Made by a program: the position numbers and the translations under genes. Below the pieces are notes generated by a model that did not search any database, was not told where the DNA came from, and was given only the letters and a program-made list of their open reading frames with translations. From the NCBI RefSeq assembly GCF_003992615.1, contig NZ_RZMY01000017.1, positions 62,596 to 126,595 of the forward strand: DNA of 64,000 nt, written 5' to 3'. Of the stretch, positions 26,992 to 36,554 are shown piece by piece; the stretch's first letter is position 1, and every line of letters begins with the position of its first letter. The DNA comes from Flagellimonas beolgyonensis. GTDB taxonomy: Bacteria; Bacteroidota; Bacteroidia; Flavobacteriales; Flavobacteriaceae.

Positions 26992-28032
26992 TTATTGGAT
27001 ATGTTTTACAAAATTTTGGGCCTGCACATAATCAGATGGCTTGCCTATATCAATCCAGTATCCAACGATTGGATTGAAAACCAGTTTTTTTCCCTCATCC
27101 ACAATCGTTTCCATTAAATCTGTAATATTATAAAATTCATTTTTGGGGATTTTGGCAACAAGCTCCTTCTTGAAAATATAAATCCCTGCATTGGACTGAT
27201 ATATGTAGGAAGGCTTCTCTTTGAAACCCTTCACTTCATCCCCATTTGTTTCAAAAACAGCATAAGGCACATCCACTTTATATTCAGTTGAAGCTACAAC
27301 CATATCCGCTTTGGTCTTTAATAACTGTATGTAAAGATCTTCATAATCTGCGTTAGTGAATAAATCGCTGTTCATCAACAAAATATGTTCATAGTTGAAT
27401 TGTTGCACAAGGGATAGCGCACCAGCGGTTCCCAAAGATTTCTCCTCCCAGATATACTCTATTGATATTCCTTTGGCACTACCATCCCCGAAATATTCTT
27501 GAATTTGTTCCCCAAGGTACCTTACCGAAATATAGATTTTCTTTATTCCATAAGTTATTAACCGGTTTATGTTATGTTCAATGATAGGTATGCCAGCTAA
27601 GGGCAACATTGGCTTGGGAACACTATCTGTAAGCGGACTCAGACGCTTACCTCTTCCACCTGCCATAATAACACAGTCGATCGGTAATTCAGCTTCAATC
27701 TTGTCAACATCAACAAGCCTTACAAAACGCCCATCTTTATCCAAAATAGGTAGCATTTTTATGTTTTTTTTGCGGTAGTCACTTACCTTGATAAAGGATA
27801 CTGGCTCCTTGACATGGATAAAATCCTTATTACAAACTTCTTCAACCGGTTGGTTTAAATCCTTGTTTCGAATAAGTACCCGTCGTATATCTCCATCAGT
27901 CAAGGAACCTTTCACCTTATGGTCTTCATCAATTACAAAAAGAATTAAACGGCTTACGTCTTCCTCAATATTATTGAGCTGAATCAAGGCTTCATAGATT
28001 GATTTGTTACTTGGGATAAGTAGCTTTCTCAT
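26992..28032 (-). CDS. LegX/PtmE-type nucleotidyltransferase with CBS pair
   Basis: 346 residues. Two CBS modules at about 1-115 (LTDGDIRRVLI is the first motif), then a nucleotidyltransferase domain with DCVIMAGGRGKRLSPLTDSV and PKPMLPLAG, and SDLFTN at the metal site. The homologue PtmE/LegX of Campylobacter makes GDP-N-acetylglucosamine, the dedicated precursor of legionaminic acid. Its presence argues that this pathway uses GDP-linked sugars, unlike sialic or pseudaminic acid synthesis. Start ATG 28032, 9 bases after neuC. Confidence 0.9.
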   Translation of the reverse strand: MRKLLIPSNKSIYEALIQLNNIEEDVSRLILFVIDEDHKVKGSLTDGDIRRVLIRNKDLNQPVEEVCNKDFIHVKEPVSFIKVSDYRKKNIKMLPILDKDGRFVRLVDVDKIEAELPIDCVIMAGGRGKRLSPLTDSVPKPMLPLAGIPIIEHNINRLITYGIKKIYISVRYLGEQIQEYFGDGSAKGISIEYIWEEKSLGTAGALSLVQQFNYEHILLMNSDLFTNADYEDLYIQLLKTKADMVVASTEYKVDVPYAVFETNGDEVKGFKEKPSYIYQSNAGIYIFKKELVAKIPKNEFYNITDLMETIVDEGKKLVFNPIVGYWIDIGKPSDYVQAQNFVKHIQ

Positions 28033-28041
28033 ATACCTTTT

Positions 28042-29196
28042 TTAATTAATGTCGTAAAAAACTTTCTTTAAGTTTATCAAATTATGGGATTTAATCTCCT
28101 TTAGGATTTGCTGGGTCGCCGATCCATTTCCATAAATATTTTGCTGCAATCGAATATTGTTGACAAAATTGTGGTCGCTTGCCTTTTGTATCGCATTTTT
28201 AATTTCATTCACTTCCGCATTGCAATTTATTACACTAACTGGCATTAATCTTCCCTTTTGTCGATCCCCAATGTTTATCGTTGGTATTCCAAAATATGGC
28301 ACTTCCAATATACCACTTGAAGAATTTCCTATCACGAATTCGACAAACTGGAGCGTCGACAGATATCGGAGTTGCCCCAATGATGCAAAACCAACGGCCT
28401 TAAGCTTGTTTTTGTTAACATAATCATCAATCATTTGATTAATAATCCTTCCTCCTTTATCGGAATTGGCTTTTGTAAAAATCAGCGTACAGTCTTTTAT
28501 TTCATCTATTGCCTGCAATAATGCATTAAACTGTTCTTCTGCTGTAGAATTTTCTAAAGTTACTGGATGAAAGGTTATTAGTACAGCTGTTTTATTGAAT
28601 TTTAGGTCAAGGGATTTTTCAAGTTCCTTTTTGGGCAACAGATCAAGACTTTTTATACTGTCAATGCCGATTGCACCAACATTGAAAACCCTGGAAGGGT
28701 GTTCGCCCATTTGTATGATTCTATTCCTATAACAATCGGTTGAGGCAAAATGTAAGTGGCTCATTTTGGTTATAGCGTGTCTAATGAATTCATCGTAGGC
28801 CCCTTCGGTGGTTTCTCCCCCATGTATATGTGCAATTGGAATCGATGCTACAATGGCCGCAGTAACAGCTGCTAAAATCTCCGTTCGGTCCCCTAAAACA
28901 ACCAACAAATCTGGCTTTAACTCGTCAAAGGCTTCCGCAAATCCAATTATGGCTCGTCCTATTGCCTTTGCTATTGATTTGGCCGAATCCCCATCCAATC
29001 CGTCCTCTATCTTTACATCAATACTGAGGCCATCTGATTCAATTTCTCTATAGGTACTTCCAAACTCAGGGATTAGGTGCATTCCTGTTGCCAACAATTT
29101 GAGCTCAAGTTCGCTGTCTTCTTTAATGGCGAATATTAATGGCCTTAGCAAACCATAATCTGCTCTTGTTCCCGTTACGATAGCTATCTTCCTCAT
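28042..29196 (-). CDS. NDP-sugar hydrolysing 2-epimerase (NeuC/LegG type)
   Basis: 384 residues, GT-B-like epimerase fold. N-terminal KIAIVTGTRADYGLLRPLI and internal VLGDRTEILAA, HIHGGETTEGAYDEFIRHA and GNSSSGILEVP blocks match NeuC-type hydrolysing epimerases. In legionaminic acid synthesis LegG removes the nucleotide and inverts C2 of the 2,4-diacetamido-trideoxy sugar to give the free hexose for NeuB. Overlaps neuB by 4 bases (ATGA). Confidence 0.93.
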   Translation of the reverse strand: MRKIAIVTGTRADYGLLRPLIFAIKEDSELELKLLATGMHLIPEFGSTYREIESDGLSIDVKIEDGLDGDSAKSIAKAIGRAIIGFAEAFDELKPDLLVVLGDRTEILAAVTAAIVASIPIAHIHGGETTEGAYDEFIRHAITKMSHLHFASTDCYRNRIIQMGEHPSRVFNVGAIGIDSIKSLDLLPKKELEKSLDLKFNKTAVLITFHPVTLENSTAEEQFNALLQAIDEIKDCTLIFTKANSDKGGRIINQMIDDYVNKNKLKAVGFASLGQLRYLSTLQFVEFVIGNSSSGILEVPYFGIPTINIGDRQKGRLMPVSVINCNAEVNEIKNAIQKASDHNFVNNIRLQQNIYGNGSATQQILKEIKSHNLINLKKVFYDIN

Positions 29197-30194
29197 ATTA
29201 AGTCGTCCTCATTGTAATCGATTGCCGCTCTTGTACCTAATATTTGGTCCCATTTCATGGGTGAAATGCCATTTCCCGGTCTTTTAATTGTAAGGTTGTG
29301 CTCAGTAAACAATTCTCCCTTTTTGATGTTTTTGGAGGCCACAATGCTCTTTCTTGCAATTATTTTATTTTTCGATTCACTTCGGGTTGGTGCCTTTTCA
29401 AAAGAACCCAGAGCAAGTTCTATATTACGAATTGATTGTACCATATTTATCAATTCATCCGGTTCCAAAGAGGCCTTATGATCTGGACCTTTCATGTTCC
29501 TGTCCAAAGTGAAGTGTTTTTCGATCACCGTTGCTCCCATGGCCACAGCGGCAATGGGCACTTCAATTCCCAACGTATGGTCCGAATATCCTATTTTGAC
29601 GTCCAGTTCCTTGCCAATTGTTTTCATTGCTCTTAAATTCACGTCGTGCATCGGGGTAGGATACTCAGTATTGCAATGTAAAATGGTAATGTCCGACTTT
29701 TTCGTTCCTGACGCTGTGAGTACGTTCAGAGCATCTGATATCTCAATCATATCGGCCATCCCAGTTGAGAGAATCGTTTGCTTACCGAAACCTCCAATTT
29801 TTTTTAGATAGGGGAGGTTGGTTATCTCTCCAGAAGGTATTTTGAACAGGTCCAAACCAAAATCGAATAAAAATTGTAGGCTTTCCAAATCAAAACCAGT
29901 GGATAAAAACTGAATTCCTTTTACTTCACTATATTCTTTAAGCAGATAATGGCTTTCTTTCGAGAGCTCAAGCTTTCGGAGCATATCGAATTGCGTACTT
30001 CTTTGATTCCCTGTATTCTTGGTTTGATAATCCGCCATTAAGGCATTTTTGCTTGCTAATTTTTTGGAATTGAATGTTTGAAACTTAACATAGTCGGCGC
30101 CAGCGTTAGCTGCCACATCGATCAAAGCTTTTGCCAATTCAATATCGCCATTGTGGTTAACACCAGCTTCTGCAATAATAAGTACTTTCTTCAT
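29193..30194 (-). CDS. Nonulosonic acid synthase (NeuB/LegI type)
   Basis: 333 residues. NeuB barrel with IIAEAGVNHNGDIELAKALI, KFQTFNSKKLAS, ILSTGMAD and the HFTLDR motif, followed by a C-terminal SAF/antifreeze-like domain (about 275-333, SIVASKNIKKGELF). It condenses phosphoenolpyruvate with a six-carbon amino sugar to the nine-carbon acid. The neighbours suggest the 2,4-diacetamido-2,4,6-trideoxy-mannose substrate of legionaminic acid synthase. ATGA overlaps on both sides. Confidence 0.94.
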   Translation of the reverse strand: MKKVLIIAEAGVNHNGDIELAKALIDVAANAGADYVKFQTFNSKKLASKNALMADYQTKNTGNQRSTQFDMLRKLELSKESHYLLKEYSEVKGIQFLSTGFDLESLQFLFDFGLDLFKIPSGEITNLPYLKKIGGFGKQTILSTGMADMIEISDALNVLTASGTKKSDITILHCNTEYPTPMHDVNLRAMKTIGKELDVKIGYSDHTLGIEVPIAAVAMGATVIEKHFTLDRNMKGPDHKASLEPDELINMVQSIRNIELALGSFEKAPTRSESKNKIIARKSIVASKNIKKGELFTEHNLTIKRPGNGISPMKWDQILGTRAAIDYNEDDLI

Positions 30195-30829
30195 TTGACT
30201 TTACTTAATGGATTACCTGCATAAACCCCATTACCCATAACATGCTTTCGCACTAAACTTCCTGAGGAGATCACCGAATTGCCGCCAATCTTTATACATT
30301 GATTCACCACTGTTCCACTTCCAATAAAAACTCTGTTTCCGCAACTAACTTCGCCATTTAAAATAGTCCCCGTTGAAATATGGCAAAAATCGCCGATTGA
30401 ACAGCCATGCTCTATTATTGATCCAGAATTAACAATACAACACCTGCCCAAATTTACTTTGGCATTAATAAACACATTATGATGAATGACTGTTCCCTCA
30501 GAAATGGTCGCTTCTTTAGAAATATATGAAGTTTTAGACCTTATTATGGGCAATTTCCCCCCTTTGGAAACTACTTTGTAATATAATTTTTCCCTCAGTA
30601 CACTATGTTGAATTTGGCCGACTGTAATAACAAATTGATACTCCTCAGATATTAATTTTTCAATTTGATCGTCATTCCCAATAATAGGATAGCCCAATAC
30701 TTCCTGAGGCACATTTTGATTGTATGATGGGTCCAATATTCCTTTAATGGCAAACTCACCCATGCTGTGTATTACATCGATGACCGATTCACAATGTCCT
30801 CCACCTCCAAGTAAAATCAATTCTTTCAT
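30191..30829 (-). CDS. Sugar O/N-acetyltransferase of NeuD/PglB/LegH family
   Basis: 212 residues. N-terminal Rossmann-like half beginning LILLGGGGHCESVIDVI and a C-terminal left-handed beta helix with hexapeptide repeats (about 95-205). In LegH/PglD-type enzymes this acetylates the 4-amino group of the aminotransferase product with acetyl-CoA. The preceding gene is that aminotransferase, which supports N-acetylation at C4 (future C7 of the nonulosonate). ATGA overlaps with both neighbours. Confidence 0.9.
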   Translation of the reverse strand: MKELILLGGGGHCESVIDVIHSMGEFAIKGILDPSYNQNVPQEVLGYPIIGNDDQIEKLISEEYQFVITVGQIQHSVLREKLYYKVVSKGGKLPIIRSKTSYISKEATISEGTVIHHNVFINAKVNLGRCCIVNSGSIIEHGCSIGDFCHISTGTILNGEVSCGNRVFIGSGTVVNQCIKIGGNSVISSGSLVRKHVMGNGVYAGNPLSKVK

Positions 30830-31965
30830 CTTACACTGCTTGGAATGTTAACCACTCTTTGCTCCAGCCATTCTGAGTTTTCTAAATCACCGCTCCAAGT
30901 ATTCCTATACATCGGTAAACGGTTCATTAATTTCCAAATCGGACGGGTCATTATGCCATTACGATTCGTGGCTTCCAGAAAACTATCCCTTGTCTCCCTG
31001 TTTTCTAACACTATAGCGTTTAACCAATAATTACTTTCGCACTCAGCTGGCTCAGCTATAAAATCAATTTCATCCATTTTTTTAAAGAATTCTTGGTACT
31101 TACGGGCTGTACTGCGCTTGTTTTCAAGAATTTTTGGAAGAAGCTCCATTTGAGCGCAACCTAGTGCGGCATTCAAATTGGGTAATCTGTAATTGTATCC
31201 GACTTCATCATGATAAAATTCCCATATATGGGGAACTTTTGCTGTTGTTGTTAAATACTTTGCCCGCCTTGCTATACCTTCATCGTTCGTAATTATCATT
31301 CCACCACCTCCTGTCGTAATAGTTTTGTTCCCGTTAAAACTCAGGGTGCCCATTGCTCCAAATAAACCTGTATGTTTATTTTTGTAATAACTTCCCAACG
31401 ATTCCGCCGCATCTTCTATCAAGGTTATATTGTGTGTGGATGCCAATTCTGATAACTCTTTCAATTTTGCGGGATGACCAAATGTATGCATCGGCACCAA
31501 GGCCTTTATAGTCCTTCCAGAAACCTTGTTTTTACATAACCCATCTTGTTGTTCGGTGTAGTTCACCAAAAATTCTTCTAGCTTTTCTGGAGATAAACTT
31601 AGTGTATCGAGATCAACATCAATAAAAAGGGGGTGCGCTCCAATATAGCTTACTGCATTGCAAGTTGCCACAAATGTTAAGGGTTGTGTAATTACCTCAT
31701 CTTCTCTCCCTACCCCGGATAGTAAAAGCGAAATGTGCAGGGCGGCTGTTCCATTTACTGTGGCAATGGCATATTTTGCTCCTGTAAAATCAACCATTGA
31801 TTGCTCAAAACTATCTACATATTTGCCAACACTTGATACGAAGGTTGAATCAATACAATCTGCTAAATAGGCCTTTTCGTTACCGTTAAAAAAAGGTTCG
31901 TGTAAAGGAACAAACTCTTTGTGATTGTACAACCCACGAATAAAATCTATAGTTTCCTTGAACAT
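30826..31965 (-). CDS. PLP-dependent sugar aminotransferase, LegC type
   Basis: 379 residues, DegT/DnrJ/EryC1 family. The PLP lysine lies in the GTLSFNGNKTITTGGGG block (~214), with the cofactor-phosphate and aspartate motifs ATVNGTAALHISLL and IEDAAESLGSYYKNK. It adds an amino group from glutamate to the 4-keto sugar made by the dehydratase upstream. LegC is recognisable by its N-terminal extension IDFIRGLYNHKEFVPLHEP. Overlaps legH by 4 bases. Confidence 0.92.
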   Translation of the reverse strand: MFKETIDFIRGLYNHKEFVPLHEPFFNGNEKAYLADCIDSTFVSSVGKYVDSFEQSMVDFTGAKYAIATVNGTAALHISLLLSGVGREDEVITQPLTFVATCNAVSYIGAHPLFIDVDLDTLSLSPEKLEEFLVNYTEQQDGLCKNKVSGRTIKALVPMHTFGHPAKLKELSELASTHNITLIEDAAESLGSYYKNKHTGLFGAMGTLSFNGNKTITTGGGGMIITNDEGIARRAKYLTTTAKVPHIWEFYHDEVGYNYRLPNLNAALGCAQMELLPKILENKRSTARKYQEFFKKMDEIDFIAEPAECESNYWLNAIVLENRETRDSFLEATNRNGIMTRPIWKLMNRLPMYRNTWSGDLENSEWLEQRVVNIPSSVR

Positions 31966-31973
31966 TTTACTAT

Positions 31974-33164
31974 TTACATTTTACTATCGAGATATTTGTC
32001 CTTTTCCTGATGGCCAAAATTGGGTATCATTTCATAAAAAAGCGAAACAATATCTTCTTTGTTCCAAACCTTGTTGTCCAACATTGCCATTATGTTCCTT
32101 TCAAATTCTTGAATCATTTGTGAATCATATTCCAGCTTATTTTTAATTACCCCAAGATTAACGAAACGTTCCATGTCCAGTTGCTCATTTTCAGTGAAAA
32201 ACTCTTCAAAATCCTTTTCACCTGTTGTGTCACTTTTTACGAATAGACATGGCCATTTCCTTTGATCGGGGAGCGTGTTGGCCAATGCTCTGGCCTCTTC
32301 TTCAGTATTGCACAAAATAGGTTCGTAACCCAAACTTCGCAGATATCTTTGTGCAATTTCAGAAAATGTAATTAAATGAAGTTCCTCACTCAATTTTGGA
32401 AAATAAATATCCCTGTTCTCTCCAAATATGCAAGACATCAAACAAAGTTCACCGGATTCTTTGGGGGTTACAAAATATCTTTTGATATCATTCGGAGCAA
32501 CCAAGGGTTGTTTTTTTTGTATCCGATTATCAAATCCATTCAATAATGATCCATCTGAGAATGCAACATTGGCGAAACGGGCTGTCGAAATTGGGATTTC
32601 CTCGCTTCTACGCATCAAAAACATTTCCATTATCCTTTTTGAACCTCCCATCATGTTAACGGGGTTGGCAGCCTTATCTGTAGAAACACAAAAATATTTC
32701 TTGACACCTCCAGCAATGGATTGTTGAATGGTCTTATCTGTATTAAAGATATTCACTCTAATCATTCGCATTAATGTGAATGGGTCCTTTTCACTCCTAA
32801 CGTGCTTAAGCGCTGACAGGTTTAAAACATAATCATAGTTGCCATCTGCTTCTATGAAAGCATCATATTCAATAGAGCCTATATCAAGAGCGAATGTTCT
32901 GAAATCACCTTGAATATATCCGTGAGAACTTCTAATATCCCTGACCAGCTCAACAAGATTGTTCTCACTCAAATCAACAACATGTAGCTTTTTGGGATTC
33001 CTTTTGAATATTTCTTTGGTAACAGCTTGACCAATTGATCCGGCTCCACCCAAAACCAAAAAACTGGAGCTCTCTACCTCTTCTCTTAAGCTGTGTTCAT
33101 GGCTGTTTATATCTTGAGTAAAGAGTTCACTTTCTCTACCAATCAATGACAGAATCGAATTCAT
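31974..33164 (-). CDS. NDP-N-acetylglucosamine 4,6-dehydratase, LegB position (FlaA1/CapD-like)
   Basis: 396 residues from ATG 33164 (a TTG at 33215 would add 17). NAD-binding VLGGAGSIGQAVTKEIF, then LNLSALKHVRSEKDPF and STDKAANPVNMMGGSKR. In the last motif the usual SDR Tyr is Met, as in the inner-membrane FlaA1/CapD/WbpM dehydratases, but no membrane helices are present. It starts the nonulosonate branch by producing the 4-keto-6-deoxy sugar. With LegX in the operon the substrate is expected to be GDP-GlcNAc, though UDP-GlcNAc cannot be excluded. A ~90-residue C-terminal extension follows the SDR core. Confidence 0.87.
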   Translation of the reverse strand: MNSILSLIGRESELFTQDINSHEHSLREEVESSSFLVLGGAGSIGQAVTKEIFKRNPKKLHVVDLSENNLVELVRDIRSSHGYIQGDFRTFALDIGSIEYDAFIEADGNYDYVLNLSALKHVRSEKDPFTLMRMIRVNIFNTDKTIQQSIAGGVKKYFCVSTDKAANPVNMMGGSKRIMEMFLMRRSEEIPISTARFANVAFSDGSLLNGFDNRIQKKQPLVAPNDIKRYFVTPKESGELCLMSCIFGENRDIYFPKLSEELHLITFSEIAQRYLRSLGYEPILCNTEEEARALANTLPDQRKWPCLFVKSDTTGEKDFEEFFTENEQLDMERFVNLGVIKNKLEYDSQMIQEFERNIMAMLDNKVWNKEDIVSLFYEMIPNFGHQEKDKYLDSKM

Positions 33165-33218
33165 TTTCAAAATAGTTTTATAATCTGGATTATTTTTAAA
33201 ATAGTTCAGGTTCAAAAA

Positions 33219-33767
33219 TTACTTCGTCACTTCTTTAAAAGACGATAATAACCTATCTTTTAATGACCTGACTATTTCTTTTTTGGTAATCGACCAGTCA
33301 ATCGCTAATACGATGTCATCATATCTTATCCCTCCCTCTGCTCCTTTCTCATAGTAATTATCACATTTATATATAATCATGGCAGTCTCGCTCAAGGTTA
33401 AAAATCCATGTGCAAATCCTCTTGGAACAAAGAGCTGTTTTTTGTTCTCAGCATTAAGTTCTATGGACAAATGCTGACCAAATGTAGGGGAATCTTTACG
33501 TAAATCCACCACCACATCCTGAATTTTTCCCTGTAACACCGTTACCAACTTTGCTTGGACATGTTCGCCTTTTTGAAAATGAAGTCCACGTAACACACCC
33601 TTTTTTGAAAAGGAAATATTATCCTGGACAAAGTTTACTTCCAGACCGATGGCCCTACAAAAATCCTTATGATTATAGCTTTCAAAAAAATACCCTCTTT
33701 CATCCTTATGAACCGTTGGTTCCAAAATAAAACACCCTTTGAGTTTTGTTTCTGTGGCCATTATCAT
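33219..33767 (-). CDS. rfbC: dTDP-4-dehydrorhamnose 3,5-epimerase RfbC
   Basis: 182 residues, cupin-type. Conserved [29 protein letters not shown] with the catalytic His, [14 protein letters not shown] and [13 protein letters not shown]. Epimerises C3 and C5 of dTDP-4-keto-6-deoxyglucose on the route to dTDP-L-rhamnose. ATG 33767 overlaps the rfbA stop as ATGA; an ATG two codons later (33761) is also possible. Confidence 0.95.
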   Translation of the reverse strand: MIMATETKLKGCFILEPTVHKDERGYFFESYNHKDFCRAIGLEVNFVQDNISFSKKGVLRGLHFQKGEHVQAKLVTVLQGKIQDVVVDLRKDSPTFGQHLSIELNAENKKQLFVPRGFAHGFLTLSETAMIIYKCDNYYEKGAEGGIRYDDIVLAIDWSITKKEIVRSLKDRLLSSFKEVTK

Positions 33768-34633
33768 ACTTCTCTGTTCAAAATACCCAACAAACGGGTT
33801 CCATACCCGCTTTTCAACAAAGGCTGGGCCAGTTGTTTGAATTCTTCTTTGGAAATATAGCCCATTTCATAGGACGCTGCCTCAATTGAGCCTATTATAG
33901 TCCCCTGCCGCTCTTCAATAACCTCTACAAACTGGGAGGCCTGCATCAATGCCTGAAACGTCCCCGTATCCAACCATGCGGTTCCCCGGTCCATGATACT
34001 GACATTCAACTTGCCCCGATCCAAATATTCCTTGTTCACATCGGTTATTTCCAATTCGCCTCTTCTACTTGGTTTGATGTTCTTTGCAATGGAAACTACC
34101 TCGTTGTCGTAGAAGTAAATGCCTGGTACCACATAATTGGATTTGGGCTCTTCCGGTTTTTCCTCAATGCTGATGGCCTTCCCATCTTCATCAAACTCCA
34201 CAACACCATAACGGCCTGGGTCGTTGACCCGGTACGCATAAATAATACCACCAACGGGGTTGTTATTGGACTTCATTAATTTGGACAGTCCAGTACCATA
34301 GAAAATATTGTCGCCTAAAATCAAGGCCACTTTGTCATTGCCAATAAATGTTTCGCCAATAATAAAAGCTTCTGCCAAACCTTTTGGCTCGGGCTGAATG
34401 GCATACGAAAAGGAGCACCCGTATTTATTTCCATCGCCCAACAATTCCTTGAAAAGCGGCAAGTCTTTTGGAGTGGATATAATCAATATTTCCCGGATGC
34501 CAGCATACATCAAGGTAGATATTGGGTAATAGATCATTGGCTTGTCATAAATGGGCATCAACTGCTTGCTCACCGTTAGGGTAAGCGGATGCAATCTACT
34601 TCCAGTTCCTCCTGCCAATACAATTCCCTTCAT
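33764..34633 (-). CDS. rfbA: Glucose-1-phosphate thymidylyltransferase RfbA
   Basis: 289 residues, typical length. N-terminal [16 protein letters not shown] and [24 protein letters not shown] at the metal site, and the C-terminal [14 protein letters not shown]. First enzyme of dTDP-rhamnose synthesis (glucose-1-phosphate plus dTTP). Co-transcribed with rfbB (5-base gap) and rfbC (overlap). Confidence 0.97.
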   Translation of the reverse strand: MKGIVLAGGTGSRLHPLTLTVSKQLMPIYDKPMIYYPISTLMYAGIREILIISTPKDLPLFKELLGDGNKYGCSFSYAIQPEPKGLAEAFIIGETFIGNDKVALILGDNIFYGTGLSKLMKSNNNPVGGIIYAYRVNDPGRYGVVEFDEDGKAISIEEKPEEPKSNYVVPGIYFYDNEVVSIAKNIKPSRRGELEITDVNKEYLDRGKLNVSIMDRGTAWLDTGTFQALMQASQFVEVIEERQGTIIGSIEAASYEMGYISKEEFKQLAQPLLKSGYGTRLLGILNREV

Positions 34634-34638
34634 TACAC

Positions 34639-35700
34639 TTATTCTTGATATTGGGTTTTATAATAATCCTTGTAATCTCCTGAAGTTACGTGCTCCAGCC
34701 ACTCCCGGTTTTCAAAATACCAATCAATGGTGCGATCGAGCCCTTCTTGAAAAGTAACTGATGGCCGCCATCCCAATTCATTTTCAATTTTGGATGCATC
34801 GATGGCATATCTTAGATCATGGCCGGGCCGATCTTTTACAAAGGTGATCAATTGCTCTGATTGGCCTTCCTGCCTGCCCAATTTCACATCCATTATTCGG
34901 CACAGCATTTTGGCCAAATCGATATTCTTCCATTCGTTACCACCCCCAATGTTAAAGGTTTCGCCCAACTTACCGGAATGAAAAACCAGATCTATGGCTT
35001 CGGCATGGTCTTTCACATAAAGCCAATCCCGGGTATAATTGCCATCTCCATAAACAGGCAACGGTTTGTTATGGATGATGTTGTTGATGAAAAGGGGAAT
35101 CAATTTTTCGGGAAATTGATTGGGCCCATAATTATTGGAACAATTTGAAATGACATAAGGAAGACCATAGGTTTCTCCATAGGCCCTCACAAAATGATCA
35201 GAGCTGGCCTTGGAGGCTGAATAAGGTGAATTGGGGTTGTATGGGGAGTTTTCCGAAAACAACCCGGTGTTCCCCAAGGTGCCATAGACCTCATCGGTAC
35301 TAATATGGTAATATTTGAATTGCTGGTTGTTTTTTGCAATTTCTAGGGATGCATTCAAAAGATTTACGGTGCCCAACACATTGGTCTTCACAAAAGATAA
35401 TGGGTCTGTGATGGAACGATCAACATGAGATTCCGCAGCTAGATGGATTACCCCATCGAACTTGTGCCGATCAAATAAGGCATTAATCATATCAACATCC
35501 GTGATATCACCTTTTATAAACGAGTAATTGGGCTGGTTTTCAACATCCTTAAGGTTTTCCAAATTACCGGCATAGGTAAGGGCATCAAGATTATATATAC
35601 GATATGCCCTGTACTTGGTGACAAACCTTCTAACCACATGCGAACCAATAAAACCGGCGCCTCCCGTTATTAATATGTTTTTTTGGACTTGTCCTCCCAT
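34639..35700 (-). CDS. rfbB: dTDP-glucose 4,6-dehydratase RfbB
   Basis: 353 residues, extended SDR. NAD loop [35 protein letters not shown], and the [15 protein letters not shown] active-site helix (Tyr-x3-Lys). Second enzyme of the dTDP-L-rhamnose pathway. Lies 58 bases after rfbD in the leftward operon. Confidence 0.96.
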   Translation of the reverse strand: MGGQVQKNILITGGAGFIGSHVVRRFVTKYRAYRIYNLDALTYAGNLENLKDVENQPNYSFIKGDITDVDMINALFDRHKFDGVIHLAAESHVDRSITDPLSFVKTNVLGTVNLLNASLEIAKNNQQFKYYHISTDEVYGTLGNTGLFSENSPYNPNSPYSASKASSDHFVRAYGETYGLPYVISNCSNNYGPNQFPEKLIPLFINNIIHNKPLPVYGDGNYTRDWLYVKDHAEAIDLVFHSGKLGETFNIGGGNEWKNIDLAKMLCRIMDVKLGRQEGQSEQLITFVKDRPGHDLRYAIDASKIENELGWRPSVTFQEGLDRTIDWYFENREWLEHVTSGDYKDYYKTQYQE

Positions 35701-35758
35701 TCAGGATAGTTTTATACCAGATTTTTGATTATCGGTTTCTAATTTTTGGCAGATTCCG

Positions 35759-36532
35759 TCAAACTAGCACACTGTTTTGGGGTCTTTTGGCTAAAGTACG
35801 ATAATTCCTGTCCAATATTAAGCTCGTCTTGTCGGCCAATCCGTTCTCTTTAAGGATTTGTTTGGCAAAATCATACCAGGTCATTGCTTTTCCATCGGTA
35901 AAATGATGGGTCCCAAAAGGGACCTTCCCTGTCAAAACTTCTTCAATGATAAACCTTGCCAGGTTCTCGGTATTTGTAGGACAACCCTTTTGTGCATCTG
36001 TAATTCGCAATTCTTGTCCTTCATTTGCGTTTTGAAGCACTGTCCGGTAAAAGTTGTGTCCATACTTTTTGCTATACAACCAAGAGGTCCGAATAATGTA
36101 ATGGTTGCGCAATATTGCTCGAATATATTCCTCTCCTTGCAATTTTGATTTGCCATATTGATTGATGGGGTTGGGGACATCTTGAACCGTGTATGGACTT
36201 GTTTTATTACCATCAAAAACATAGTCTGTTGAAATGTGAATGAGGGTAACATTGTATTTGTTACATGCTTTAGACAAATTCTTAACTCCTTCGGCATTTA
36301 CTTTAAAAGCAAGCACTGGTGTTATTTCGGATTGTTCCACATTGGTGTAGGCAGCGCAGTTGATACAATAATTGTATTGGCCTTTTTGGAACACAGATTC
36401 TATGCTCTTTGGGTTGGTTATGTCAAGTTCGGTGGACGAAGTAAAATAAAAATTACAATCAAAATTAGGAGACAATTCCTCCAATGTCCTCCCCAATTGA
36501 CCTTCAGATCCCGTGACAATGACCTTGCCCAT
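35759..36532 (-). CDS. rfbD: dTDP-4-dehydrorhamnose reductase RfbD
   Basis: 257 residues from ATG 36532 (the frame continues three codons upstream). NAD(P)-binding VTGSEGQLGRTLEEL, CAAYTNVEQSE, STDYVFDG and YGKSKLQGEEY match RfbD. It reduces the keto sugar to dTDP-L-rhamnose. With rfbA, B and C present the route is complete. The gene order D-B-A-C is less usual than B-D-A-C. Confidence 0.95.
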   Translation of the reverse strand: MGKVIVTGSEGQLGRTLEELSPNFDCNFYFTSSTELDITNPKSIESVFQKGQYNYCINCAAYTNVEQSEITPVLAFKVNAEGVKNLSKACNKYNVTLIHISTDYVFDGNKTSPYTVQDVPNPINQYGKSKLQGEEYIRAILRNHYIIRTSWLYSKKYGHNFYRTVLQNANEGQELRITDAQKGCPTNTENLARFIIEEVLTGKVPFGTHHFTDGKAMTWYDFAKQILKENGLADKTSLILDRNYRTLAKRPQNSVLV

Positions 36533-36554
36533 TAAAAACACCCGCTATGCTTGG

